Origin: Anisakis pegreffii
Taxonomy: Eukaryota > Nematoda > Chromadorea > Rhabditida > Anisakidae
Assembly (NCBI GenBank): GCA_035041965.1
Contig: JAPYMA010000902.1
Span: 218,267-282,266 of the forward strand
Direction: 5' to 3'
DNA: 64,000 nt
A program made the position numbers and the translations under genes. Numbering within the stretch: the stretch's first letter is position 1; each line of letters opens with the position of its first letter. The notes beneath the pieces are model-generated. The model was not told the origin of the DNA. It saw only the letters and a program-made list of their open reading frames with translations, and made no database searches. This document shows, one piece after another, positions 26,320 through 38,340 of the stretch.

Positions 26320-28499
26320 TTAACTGACATCTTTAATGCATTTAGGAAAGGATGGATGGCTGTTTGGGACACAATGATTGCGTGCGAAAGAAAGAATAAA
26401 TTAACGCGTGGTACGTATTAATTTACGATACTGAAATTGAACTAAATGCTTTTTATGTGTACTGCACAACATTTGGGCCGCCAAAGCTAGCGCGCGATCG
26501 TGATGTCCTAAACTGATCTTTGTGAGAATTAAGATAACGGTTGTTGGAATCATCACCAAATCAGTTCGTTTGTTCATTTCATCATTTACTAAAATATCTC
26601 ATATCGCAGTCCGATGCAGTTATCCGATCAAACGACAAATGCGAATGATTGTGTAACTTTGGGATGTAATTGTGTTGTGTTCTTATAATTATGTGAAGAA
26701 CAATTACTTCTGTTGTTCATATGATGTAACAGGGTATTATTACATTGAGTTTGCATGCGTGATCATTTCCTTAATCATTGATTCGTTCATTTGTTGCTAT
26801 CAACAGATGAATAACTATCTAGTCCATAGGTTCCCATGAGGGAGATGGGGAAATTACCCGTTTTTGAGTATGTCAAGAGTAATGGAGGGGATCGGGAAAT
26901 TAGTTGTGATGTTGTGCGTGAAAATAATAAGTTGTTGTAGCAGGAGGGAGTAATAACGATTTGGATGTCGCAAATGACAATGAAAGAGATCTGCCAGACC
27001 ATCGAAGGGAGTAATGGAATGCCTCAGCGTGGGAACCATTGATCTAGTCTTATTCAGTCATTTGAACGTTCTTCGCAAGGCAGTGGTGGAGTATGTAATT
27101 AAACATGCTCAGATTATTAAGCATTAAACGTTTTCAATATTATTCAAATGGGTAAGTGAAGATTGTATAAGATTGGATTTGGGTGATTCTGGTAATTGGG
27201 TAAAGGATTAACTTGTTTATTCGTTTATATTGTTGTTTACATGATGAGTGCATGATGTATGTTCATGCTGCTATCAGGTGGAGCGTTCGTATATTATGTG
27301 ATATGATATGGTGTGATTGACACGACTGTGATCCTTATGCACATGTAAGTCGTTCGTCTCGGTTGATTTTATGTTTCATGCGTGTGCCCAGTCCCGATTC
27401 ACACTGCACCTTCATCAACTTTTCCCTGCTTTGCATACGAGCGTTACTGTAATCCTCAAAATCGATTGTCTACAGTTCCAAACCATCGCATTTCTGCTTC
27501 ATTTCAAGTTATTCTTTTTTTAAGGGCTTTCAGAAAGACAGCGTGGTCGTGTACCACAGAATTCACCCTGCATGCGCACCGCGAAACGGCTTGCGCGCAT
27601 CTCTTTTCTCTGAAGTTCTCTCCATGTGATACGGGCATTTGTTTATATCATATTTCATGGCATTGTTACTTTCCGGTTGAATTCGAACTGAACTTTGTTT
27701 CGTTGTTGCTTTGTATTATTGTACATATTCTGTTTTTGTGTGTATCAAAAGGTGATGATAATTGTGAATTGGTTCATAAATTTGAACAAATTGATGTGTC
27801 AGTGACATTTGATCGTTGTTGTTGAAACATGTTTGTTTGCCATTGAATGACAAAACCATCCGAATGGATATCAAATTGGTTGTGACAAACACACTGATGA
27901 CACTTCTCTGTCGAAATGAGTGATTCTTCGTGTTTGCTTATTAAACATCAATCTTGCACACCTTTGCACAATCCCTACCATCGCCATTAATGAGAATTTC
28001 TTATCAGACCGGTGACACGATGTTCATCGCTAAATCATACCCACTTTCTCACTTAATTCGTCGGAATTCAACTTTCAGCGCCAGAAATATTTGATATACT
28101 CAGACTACACACTTCAGTTGATGACAGCATCACTCTACCAGTAAAGCATCGATGTTATGCTTCCTTCACTTCTTCATCCAGTTAATGATCCTACGATTGA
28201 TCTTCGACAAAAATGTTTATTAGAAATGAGGCATCGATATGAAATTACGTCATAATAATAATCACAACAATAATACGACAAATAACAAGGATGACGAATA
28301 GTGTTTAGAAGGATAATCAAATTATATACAAACGTACATTAACGAACACAACCATTTTCTTCGGCATGCATTATGTACTTTAGCAATCACAGCGGTACAA
28401 ATTGAATTATTGTGTCACAGGGAATCGTAAGAAGTGAAAGTGAGAGAAGATCATTTGATTTTGCATCTTTGGACTGGTCCTTATGGCACATAGCGAAAG
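26320..28499. other. Intergenic, 3' side of two convergent genes
   Basis: Holds the 3' flanks of the receptor gene (plus) and the coiled-coil gene (minus). Apart from the duplicated fragment at 26945-27015 I see no gene. The 147-codon plus frame at 27382-27825 has no family match or splice partner. Confidence 0.5.
26945..27015. repeat. 34-bp exact copy of receptor exon sequence between 10-bp direct repeats
   Basis: 26957-26990 is identical over 34 bases to 25656-25689, which lies in the last receptor exon (coding DLDVANDNERD). The segment 26955-27005 is bracketed by AGGGAGTAAT at 26945-26954 and 27006-27015. Confidence 0.9.
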
Positions 28500-31497
28500 T
28501 CAGTGAGGTGAAAAACGTTCTCGAAGAGGAATATGACTATTGCCGTTGCATCCAGACGCATAACGGATTGTCCTGATAACATCCAAATACCAGAACTGTT
28601 CATCCATCAAACTGTCTTGAAGCGCATATGTTACATCCATTAAGTTCTGCAATGCCAAACAACAAGAATTGATTCTAATCAACTTAACGAATACGATTCA
28701 CTCTTCCTCGAACTAAACATTTCCTTACCAAAGATTATATGTCCAATTATTCCGCATCATATTGAGAAGTCCTCGAAAATTCAACAGAGGAACTCTTCCG
28801 ACCCCTCTAGAACTTTGATGAAAAAGTGCTAATTGTAAGGACAGAAACAACGATGGAAGTAATCCAAGATTAACATTTAGACTATCTCAATCTGCTCCCA
28901 ATATCGTTCGGTATTTGGTGTGAGTGCAGTGGAAAGAATGAAAATAAAACGAGTGACTATTAGAAAATGTGTGAAGAAGCATTGATGAACAAATCGATCC
29001 TCTGTAATGAATGTTGCATGCAATTCATTAGGTAAAATCGTAAAAGCGAAACGATCAAGTCTAACTTCATTTACCTTATCGTTCACGCACACCGATACAT
29101 CATAATGATTCTCAGTCGATGTTTGTGTCCCCGTATCAAGACTTTCCATGGCTTGCTTCGTTACTGACTCCCTTCGTTCACCATCTACACAATTCCTCCA
29201 ATCATCATCACTCTCCCAATTCAAAGGTGTTTCTGCAACGGCTGCAGTTGGCCGTTTCCGTTTAATATCATAGAAATAATCTGAAACTGAAACGCTGAAT
29301 TTGAAAGATGCACTTTGTCACTTACAACTTCTCTTCTGATAGAGTTCCTCCTACAATTCTGAGAAGAATATGGTAATTCTAATAAGTTCCATACACGTTG
29401 AAAAAACACGGAATCTAATCGATCCACTTCGGGTTTGATAAAAAATGTCCACCAACGAACCGTCATCAAAAGACAGCATAACTAACATAAGGAAAGAAGT
29501 GAGCTGTGGCAACGAACCAGGTCTTTGGTATGGATCTTTTATAGGGCTAGGTACCGTCTGGAAGGTTGCTTGAGTCTCACCATAAGGCCGTTTCCGATGA
29601 GAGAACAACGACGCGACATTATGCATATCGTTCAGCGTTCTCGGAAATTTAGCACCTGACCGTCGCGCATTCCAGATCACTTTCTTGGTTGGAAGCATTG
29701 CTGGTGAACTCTGTTCAACAGACACGTTGTTGTTGTTACTGTTTACTGCCTCCTGAATCCTTATTCATCGCTTTTTGTTTACATGATTTCGTTTCAATGA
29801 ATGAACTGCATATGGCACTGCACTGACTCTACACGTGCAACTTACTACCTGAGACTGTTGTTGGTGATGTTGATGAGGATCGTCCGATGGAGTTGTCATC
29901 GCAGAAGTGTTGAATCTCTCGCGAAATTGCCTACTGCTCATTTCTTGTTCCTGAATGTGCAATAAGTTATTAACAGCAAGTAATTGAGCATATTCATACA
30001 CTTTCATTCAAATCACCGCTTAAAACAATTTAGGTTAGTTCGAAAAGATCGCGCAGTGTGCTATAAAGGTAAATTTTGCAAAGAATTGAACCAAAAAAAG
30101 TTCAGCACTCATAAACAGAAGTCTAAAATCAAATATGCGGATGTTCGACATGAATATTTTATTGAAACTGGAGTAAAATTCAGTTATTCAGTAGCAGCCA
30201 GTCTTGGTTAATAATCATACGATAGTTAATCGAAATGCGAACAAGGAATCTCATACATGCTCGCTGCAATCCTAAACGCACGCGAAAGCAAAATAAACCA
30301 AAACACCTGACACGTAAGTTCGCTTCGTAAATCTTCCTCCACATGTTCGTGTCTCCGTCTTTCATCGTTTAGCTTTTGCTCGTAGGATTTCTGCATTTCA
30401 AATATTTGACATCTCAGCTGAGATAATTCTCTGTAAACAACTGTCACCTCATCAGTCCTATCGTGTCAAACTTGTTTCAAAAATTGAACGGCTTCATGAA
30501 AAACAATTTTCAAGGTTTGTGGAAAAACCATTCGAAAGCACATCGCAAGTTATTTCATGGATTGGAACAAACAATGCTTCATCGTTCATCGCATACAGCT
30601 GAGGCAACCGCAATGAGTTCGAAAAATCACGCAAAACCAACTTATCACTATTTTGAACCTTAAATTTCAGATATTCAATATGTCCGATTTGTTCAGTTTT
30701 CTCATCTCTCATCTTTCGAATCTGCAAAATAGAATAAAAATAATCATAGTAAAACAATTGATCATAGTTTAGAAGCACATTCCATCAAAGCTGGCACTTT
30801 TAAAAGTTGAGCTGAATAACAGTGGCAGGGATCCTGCTTGATGGATAATTCAGAGAAACGATGATAAGAGAAGTGATGCTAATTAATTGATGAGAATCAA
30901 TGAAACTTCATAAAATTAATGATGACGAGGTAAGCGACAGCGTGGTGAGGGCTATGAATCGACAGATTGAAACAACTCACTTCATTCTGAAGTTGTGAGA
31001 GAGCAATACTGTTTGATGCTGACATATTCAGCATTCGTCGTTCATGCTCAGCTTCTTCTTCTGAAATGAATCGAGGTTGAGCATTATTTGTTACTACTAT
31101 TCAAACGCACATCTGACTATACCGTCAAGTAATTTCACAACTTTGAATTCACACAGTCTGACTATGAGCCATGCAACAATCGATTCAGCGACTGAAAGTG
31201 AACATATTCGAGTGCACAAGACGTACTCTGTTGAACCAGTTTTTAGCACTCTTTTCATAGCATTTCAATGTAGCGGTCGCAACATGGCGACCGAAAACTG
31301 AAACGTTTCATCGGATCACGACAATAACACAGTAACAATCAAAAAATCAGCCATCTCCTCCAACCTGGGATATTATCCACCGGGGCTGGTGGCGGCGTTA
31401 TTGCGAGATCTTCGTCATCACCATAAAAGTCATCGTCCACTGCTGTGACCGTTGCCCCATTCGTTCCATTTCTTGCTACCATCCAGTTTTCGTTCAT
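28500..31497 (-). CDS. Coiled-coil protein, possibly ATRIP-like
   Basis: Exons with agreeing phases: 31365-31497 (ATG), 30981-31060, 30659-30721, 30307-30447, 29849-29950, 29752 downward (3' end unresolved), about 29075-29286, and 28500-28646 (stop). The protein opens with an acidic patch (VDDDFYGDDEDL). A coiled coil follows: LSQLQNE joined to IRKMRDEKTEQIGHIEYL, then QKLNDERRRHEHVEEDLRSEL. After that come a Gln/His stretch, a basic segment (NARRSGAKFPRTLNDMH), and DYFYDIKRKRP, a possible nuclear signal. The order of acidic patch, coiled coil with a GEIKILRD-like motif and a basic region recalls ATRIP, the ATR kinase partner, but the similarity is weak and I did not find the ATRIP C-terminal repeats. 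Coding status is well supported; the family assignment is a guess. Confidence 0.6.
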
Positions 31498-31689
31498 TGT
31501 CTACAGTTATGAACATCAACTCTGAAACAACCACATTTTTAATTATTAAACAAACATCACAAAAAGGGCCCTAGAAATATCCGAATAAGTTTCTCCGAGT
31601 GGAAAGAAAACGAATGGAGCAATGCAACCGGACAAAGCAGCACTTCAAGAAAAACATCGAACGGTACGGCTGCAATTCCGGCCATGTAC

Positions 31690-31860
31690 CAGAGCAGATG
31701 ACCGATAATTGGATCCCCGACGAATGGACCCGCGACAGCTGGACCCGTGCTGGTGACAATTTGCTCTCGACAATGTGCGCATGCCTCACCATCGAGTAAT
31801 ATGGTGCTTTTTGTCGGAGCTGGACTTGTCGTAGATGCATTTGTCGGTCACTCGTACTCA
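31690..31860. repeat. CGACAA/TTGTCG foldback-type repeat, copy 1
   Basis: The left half has CGAC(G/A)A words at 13-15-base spacing and the right half has TTGTCG words at similar spacing, so the halves can fold on each other. The centre (GCGCATGCCTCACCATCGAG) is shared with copy 2. Confidence 0.55.
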
Positions 31861-32194
31861 GCACCATATCTTCACATTCCCTCCAAATCGTTTCATGGGC
31901 AGTGTGCTCATTCTCCGAAAAGTCTAAAAAGGCTCGTTCGTTTAAGTGCGTATGTTGATTGTTCGCACCGTGTGGAGAGACATCTTTTTCGATAACGAGA
32001 GAGTGGTGATGATCGAATCGAGGTATAGTGATATTTGTGCTTAGGCTCGGCCTAAGGCATCAGGTACTCATTAAACAAATCGATGGTTCTATCCCATCAC
32101 AGTAAGATTACTTTTAAACAGTTAGATGCTTTAGCAGCATCAGACCAGACATCGTCCATCACGGTATTCCAATCTGACTACAGCCATTCGTAAG

Positions 32195-32330
32195 TTGGAG
32201 TCTACGACAATTTGGTCCGCGACAAAGTGCCACTCCGACAATTTGCGCGTGCCTCATCATCGAATTATGGGTGGTTTTTGTCGGGGTTTAGACTTGTCGC
32301 AGACCTATCTGTCAGTCGCCCGTAATCTAT
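32195..32330. repeat. CGACAA/TTGTCG foldback-type repeat, copy 2
   Basis: Same order of words as copy 1: CGACAA words, a centre GCGCGTGCCTCATCATCGAA, then TTGTCGGGG and TTGTCGCAG. It lies 0.47 kb downstream in the same orientation and is clearly diverged. Confidence 0.55.
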
Positions 32331-32454
32331 CCTTATCCTTGGCTTGGATGAGATATATTCATGGCTTCTATCATGAAGTATTCCCGAGTAAGGCGTATCC
32401 CATACGCTTGTAAGTACTAGGGTATTTGCTATTGCAACGCACCGCAATGGGCTT

Positions 32455-32590
32455 CAATATACCATAAGGAGCCTCAAGTCTACAGTTTTGGCATAATTTA
32501 AGTTAAGCAGAGAACTGGATTAGGCATATTGTTAGGCTCACGTTGAGGTTTAGGCTTAGGCTCAAGCTCAAAGGTAGCTTTAGGTTTTAC
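32455..32590. repeat. TTAGGC-rich (telomere-like) stretch
   Basis: TTAGGC occurs at about 32,520, 32,531, 32,552 and 32,558, with degenerate neighbours such as GTTGAGGTTTAGGC. It resembles the intronic stretch at 1.6 kb, in the opposite strand sense. Confidence 0.45.
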
Positions 32591-33139
32591 CTTATTGTTA
32601 GCTTAGTCACATTGATTTGTGACATCGACTGCCACCCAGTCTCCTTGGGTGTGAGAACTAGCCAGTATAAGTATACAGTAATCCGAACGTCCATATTGTC
32701 TGTTGCACCATGTTGCGCACCTGAACGAACGCGCCTTTTCGGATTATCGATCTTTCGGAAAATGATATCGCGATCCATTTCATCGCGTAATCAATAAGCA
32801 ACTTTATTCTTTATCGTCGTTGGGCGTTTTGCGGAATGACTAGATGAGCGCTGTGCATTTGGATGATGTTTTACGTTTGTTTGCGCCTCCTAAATAAATG
32901 ATCGTTGATGATATTCTTATCGACGTGATTTGCACAGTCAACATCATGTGTCATTCGATTTGAGCGAAATCAGTCTTAAAAGGATTAAAATAGTCTTGAA
33001 AAGTGTTTTCGATGTGGTCACGTCGTAAATATATTCATTTGGTGCTTTTGCTGGAAATTTAGTATATGTTATGGCTTTTTGTGGTCACAGGTTTGAACCG
33101 TTGGATTGGTTGAACACAAGGAAAAGTAACTGGTTGATA

Positions 33140-34815
33140 ATGTCACAAGAGAGTCGTATTTACGTTGGTAATCTTCCTACGAGTGTTCGTGCGAAAGACG
33201 TCGAGGATATTTTTTCGAAGTACGGTAAAATCGTTTTTGTGGATCTCAAAGACAGACGTCCTCCATACTTCGCATTCGTTGAATTCGAAGATGCTCGGTT
33301 AGTTTTTTCATATTTTCTTGTAAAAACCTAAAATTTTGGTCGTCGGCAAACTTTTTGCCTTAAGCACCGCTCCACCTTTTTGGATTTAAACTTGATCTCA
33401 TGGTTATCCTAGTCACAAATTTTCGTCCAGGAGTAGTGGGGTCGTTTGTAGTCCATCTCGTAACATCGTGATTATTTCTGAAATGCACTTCCATTTTAGT
33501 AGTACTGAGCTTGTGGTATTTTGTGAGGAAGAATACTGTTAGGTGCAGCATGATTGCCTATATATTATACCGCTTAGTTGACTTAGTTGACATTCATACA
33601 GTTTTCTGTGTACTATTTGTTGCACTGCTCTATCAGTTTGCCTGAATTGTTTGACAGTCTGGGAAACGTTATCTTTTAGTAGTAAACTTTCTGATGAAGT
33701 CCTTTCTCCTCACATTCACAAGAAAGCATTGATATTTGTAATGTTTACTCTCTGTTTACGTTGCAGTCTTACTGAACACCCTCAGAGTTTCTGTTTTCAT
33801 TCATGGAAAACACTAACGCTTGAATTTGATCTCATTATTCCATGATTCTGCATCAGTACCATTCAGGTCGTTAACCAAATGGGGCATTTGAGGTTTGAGG
33901 AAACTGAGCACGACTACGTTCCATGATAACTATCTTGAATGTGATGTTCCTCTAAAATAAAGTCATTATTTGCAGTGATGCAGAAGACGCAGTGAGAAGT
34001 CGTGATGGCTACGACTATTATGGTTATCGTTTGAGAGTGGAATTTCCGCGAGGAGTCGGACCTCGTGGTCCAGGTGGAAGACCACTTTATGATCGTGGTG
34101 GCAGCAACGGTGGAAGTGCGTCAAAGCGAGAAAGCAGAGAAGGTGGAAACAGAGAAGGTGGACGTAGTGGCGGCAGCGGCGGTCGTAGAACAAACTATCG
34201 TGTATTGGTTAGCGGTTTACCAGTGTCAGGTGGGTTTATTAAAGATTGCAATAATTGATTTGCATTTATCCACATTCCTTGCATCATGCATAAGTCAGTT
34301 CATATCTGATTTGTTCGTTCGTGCACAAAGTTTCTTCTGCTGATAACAACAATTATGTGACCGACTTGTGCACTTACTAAGCAATTCTGTTCAGGTTCAT
34401 GGCAAGATCTGAAAGATCACATGCGCGAGGCTGGTGATGTCTGCTATGCGGACATTTTGCGTGACGGCACCGGAGTGGTTGAGTATTCCCGACTAGACGA
34501 CATGAAGTATGCAATTCGCAAATTGGATGACACTAAATTCAAGTCGCATGAGGTTGGTTAGTTGTGATTGATTGACGAGAAGAAGTGTGCTTCAGAGGGC
34601 ATTCCACTGATAAATTAAAGGGTGAGACGTCGTATATACGCGTACGTGAGGATGAGGGTCATGAACGCAGTGGATCGGCATCACGCCATCGGTCTCGATC
34701 ACCGGTGGGTCGTGTCACTAGAGGATCACCACAGTACAGTCCTCGTCAGAGTCGCAGCCGCAGTCGCAGTCATAGTGCAAGTCGCAGTTTGAGTCGTTCA
34801 GCATCACCAGTCTAG
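33140..34815 (+). CDS. rsp-3: Serine/arginine-rich splicing factor SRSF1 (SF2/ASF)
   Basis: Nuclear pre-mRNA splicing factor that binds exonic enhancers. Four exons (33140-33297, 33976-34229, 34395-34552, 34621-34815) give 254 residues, close to human SRSF1 (248). RRM1 (about 5-80) has RIYVGNLP and [20 protein letters not shown] glycine/arginine linker follows ([14 protein letters not shown]). The second, pseudo-RRM (about 123-195) contains the SRSF1 signature [20 protein letters not shown] short RS domain ends the protein ([21 protein letters not shown]). The start at 33140 gives [11 protein letters not shown], matching the family; an upstream in-frame extension to 33071 is unlikely to be used. 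A canonical donor (GTGAGA) abuts the stop codon. Confidence 0.96.
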
Positions 34816-34821
34816 GTGAGA
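34811..34821 (+). promoter_or_regulatory. 5' splice site directly after the SRSF1 stop codon
   Basis: TCTAG|GTGAGA places a strong donor immediately after the TAG stop. With the acceptor ending near 35,112 it would define a roughly 300-base 3'-UTR intron, as in the autoregulated 3' UTRs of other SR-protein genes. Confidence 0.45.
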
Positions 34822-37800
34822 GATACATATTGCATATGTGGTACTGACCCAATCGCAAAAATTGATGTTCGATGAAGACTGTTCGGTGTGGTAGTTGATT
34901 GCATGTCTGATCGGTTGGTTGGTCGAATGATTGAGTTGAGTTGAAACTTATCGTTGGTTTGCAAGGGAGTGCTTCCGTTTGGTTGTACTTGTAAACTCGA
35001 TCAGTTCGACTCTGTCACCTCACGATCAGTTTTTGTCTCATTATGTCGTCTTACTGCGTTTTATTTGAAATCCTCCACAATTTCTGTTGCTAAATTTTGA
35101 CAAGATTTTCAGGTTTGATTGATTTTATCCATTTGGAAATCTGCTTATTGATTGACATGTTTCGCTCGTTATTTTCAGTTGTTCATTTGTTGTTACTCCC
35201 AGACTTAATTTATTTAAATGATTGTGTCGTTATCAAAAATCGAAGTGTTGTTTTGAAGGAAGAGTTGTTATGTTTTCACTGCTTTAAACAACATGAAGAT
35301 TTCGTAAAGCATTGGAAACAATTATTCGAATATTTCTCATTATGTAGTTGTTAGACAAAGTTGATGTTTTATTGCGCATTTTGAGAAGTAATCATTGATA
35401 GTGCTGATATATGTTTTCGCTTTTTGAGACTTTGAAATAAACACCAAGAAAGGTCGGAATTTCACCGATTGTATGATGACGTTAATTGTTTCCTTATACT
35501 CATTACGTGTGAATGAAAGTCGTTCATTCGATTAGTGAACTGAGTTGTTTATTACTTGATGCGTTATCGAAACTGCTTATCCTCTTTTCACTCTTCCTCA
35601 ACCACAAATTTCGGTGTGCATTCCAACCGATCGAATCAATAATGTCTCTTGAAGAAATTGCCCGTTTTGACATCATTTCATTTTGTTTTATTGTTTTCAT
35701 CCAAAATGTAGCTCATCGTTGATCAAATCTAACGTGTTATTGAATTTGTTGAAAAAATGAATGTATTTTGTGGTAGAGTAATCCTTGATTGAAGTATTAT
35801 TTTATCTTTTTCATCATCACATAAATAATGCACCCTATTTGCAGTGCTCTCGGGAGGACAATCCCATCAAACGGAGCACATATTCATAAGCACTACAATA
35901 CAATTCGGAGGAGAGAATAAAGACAAGAGATTGAGGATGGAAGGAGTGTAAACATGACTTCATTATCTATGTACAAGCACAAGCAAGAGGACATTCTACC
36001 AAACAAACACTCTTTACCATTAGTTCTAAATTGGATTTGCACTCAACTTCAACCATCACTACGCTGTTATTAGTGTGGGGTCATGGAACACTACAGCACT
36101 TCACTTGAGGATGGTGTTTTTGCCCGCGAGCTGAACAAGAGGATCGTTAGTGCGTTTGAGTGCATTTGGCTCAGTAAATATCTCGTTTTCGTTTTCATTT
36201 CGTATTCATTTACAACGGATGTTAATGTGAATGCTTAGCGGTACAGCTGATGCACTACTATCACACTATCGGGAGACATCCAAAAAATAGCTGCTTAAAC
36301 ATATTATTGTGTCATTTAGGTGGATCAAACGGAGTCGTTGTCGGTATCCCAGGTTTGTGCATGTATTCAGCAATATTCTTTGCAGCCACCATTATGAATT
36401 CACAAAAATTTGCATATATAAAGGAGTGAGTGGTGAAAGAGTAGCACTTTTATTACTCCTACGTGACGGAAACGATTGAAAGGTGAACGTATAAGTGGTA
36501 CGTCTGGAAGACTTCATCATATTCGTACCTTACAGATTTGCATGCAAACGGCTGCAGTTGAAACGAAAAAAGTTTAAGGCGAGCAGCAGTGGATAGGTTG
36601 TGGGTGGATGCTGATCGCAAGCGATACGTGGTGTTCGGTACGGGTTATGTGTGAAAATAATTGATTCGTTCTTGTTCGTGTCGTTTGTTACTCATTGAAT
36701 GTTGAGACGAAATACTTATTGATGACGACGTGGTGTTTGCAAATTCGATAAATATTTGTGTTATATTCGTTGCGATATCAATTAATAGATATAAAGCAGT
36801 GTTTTCTTGTTTTTCAGATGTTTTATTTGTGCAAAAACACCGACAATAAGTGAAATGTTTTCAAAGTAGGGCATTGGAAAGGGGATGGTTGCATATTTAA
36901 TTATACAGACATAGGCCATGATATCGATGTGTTGAGGCTGATGTAAGCTTTGTGCAATGCTCCTAGAATACCGATGATGCTTAATACTATCTTCTCATGT
37001 ATTGTTTGTGTTGAAGGTAAGTGAATTTAATAGAGTAAGAGGAAATAGGTAGAGCCGGGTGTTCATTTTCACTTCAGTGACATGTGTTTATTGATTGATT
37101 AGAGTTTGGCCATCAAACAGCTTAAGCGTTTGCCTCATCTCATCACACATCTGCTTCATCTCACCGATTTAAGACTAACAATAAGACTGTTTTAGTTTGC
37201 AAATCCATTTTCCGGATCCTTTCGTATGCAAAAAATTTTGAACTTATCATGTGGTAGGTCAAGTCGTCTATCACAAATGTGCGCGTTGAGAATAATTCGG
37301 TTGTCGTTCACGACAAATGATACACCTATGTGAATATAAGATTAGGACTGATTACTAATCTGTGAACAAGCCACTAATGTGCTCAATAAATTTTGATTGA
37401 TTGCTCGAATGGTTCACGTTTGCACAAGTTAGTGTTAGGTGTGATGCATGTGCAGTGATCATTGACTAGTCCTTATCGTATATTGTGTACGAATCGAATC
37501 GTTGTCGTTACCATATCGTACCTCGCGCAACCTGAATAAACACTTTGAATGAGCTGGTGTGTATTTCAGAAAGTGACTGCATATCTAGAGGATGTGCCCT
37601 GATAAAAGCGCGTCACACAATATTCCGCAAGCACTAGACTCGAACCACAACCAGAGCATGTCAACAGCGATGACCAATGCCTCAGACACAACAACGCCGT
37701 CATCCTCCACCCGAAGCAACCTTCACAATCCAATCGGTTATCACTTACTATCTAGCCATTGCTCACAATAATCAATATCGTATTCTCTGACAAGTTGTTA

Positions 37801-38340
37801 TTCCCCATTTGATTATTTGCCGTATATTTCGACCCATTCTTGTAGGCATTATTCATGAAATGAGCTCCATTTCATCATCTTTTTTTGTTTCAGTTTTTTG
37901 CATCTCATCGTCAGTTTTGCCCGGTAATACATCAGTAAAGGATGCTGCAGTTTTCATCACTGATAAATTTAAAGTTGATTGGTTGATATAAATTGCTCTA
38001 TTGTATTGCAATGAGTGATAACAGCATGCAATATCCGTCAAACCTACAACTCTCAGTTCAGAAACAAACACGAGAAGCTTGTCGTCAAATCGGAGCGATC
38101 GGTCGGAGCAGTTGTGTGTGAATCGCGATCGACCGTCCGAAAGATGCGTGCTAGGATGCGAAACGGATCCGATTCACTTCCACATGACACTTGCAAACGC
38201 CAATCCCAGTCTCGCTTCGCACTCTTCGAACGCTGTTCGTATTTCGTTGATTCATGCAATTTTATGGGACAATTAATTTAATGTCGATCGTCATTGTAAT
38301 AGATATGAAATTTTATTAGAGTGCACAGAGGCAGCAAAGC
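34816..38340. other. SRSF1 3' region and gene-poor spacer
   Basis: The first kilobase is probably SRSF1 3' UTR: a 5' splice site directly after the stop, a candidate acceptor (GATTTTCAG) at about 35,104-35,112, and a poly(A) signal AATAAA at about 35,436. A second AATAAA lies near 35,914. Beyond that, to the next gene, I see no exon, RNA gene or repeat. Confidence 0.5.

Larger units (their letters stand above)
31498..33139. other. Divergent intergenic region with foldback and TTAGGC-like repeats
   Basis: Lies between the minus-strand coiled-coil gene and plus-strand SRSF1, so it should hold both promoters. It contains two copies of a CGACAA/TTGTCG foldback-type repeat and a short TTAGGC-rich stretch. 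No exon supported. Confidence 0.5.

Noticed and set aside
27382..27825. 147-codon plus-strand open frame
   Set aside because: No recognisable motif and no matching splice sites; lies in a 3' flank.
37600..37660. Reverse B-box-like GGTTCGAGTC considered as part of a tRNA
   Set aside because: No A box at the right spacing and no pairing acceptor stem.
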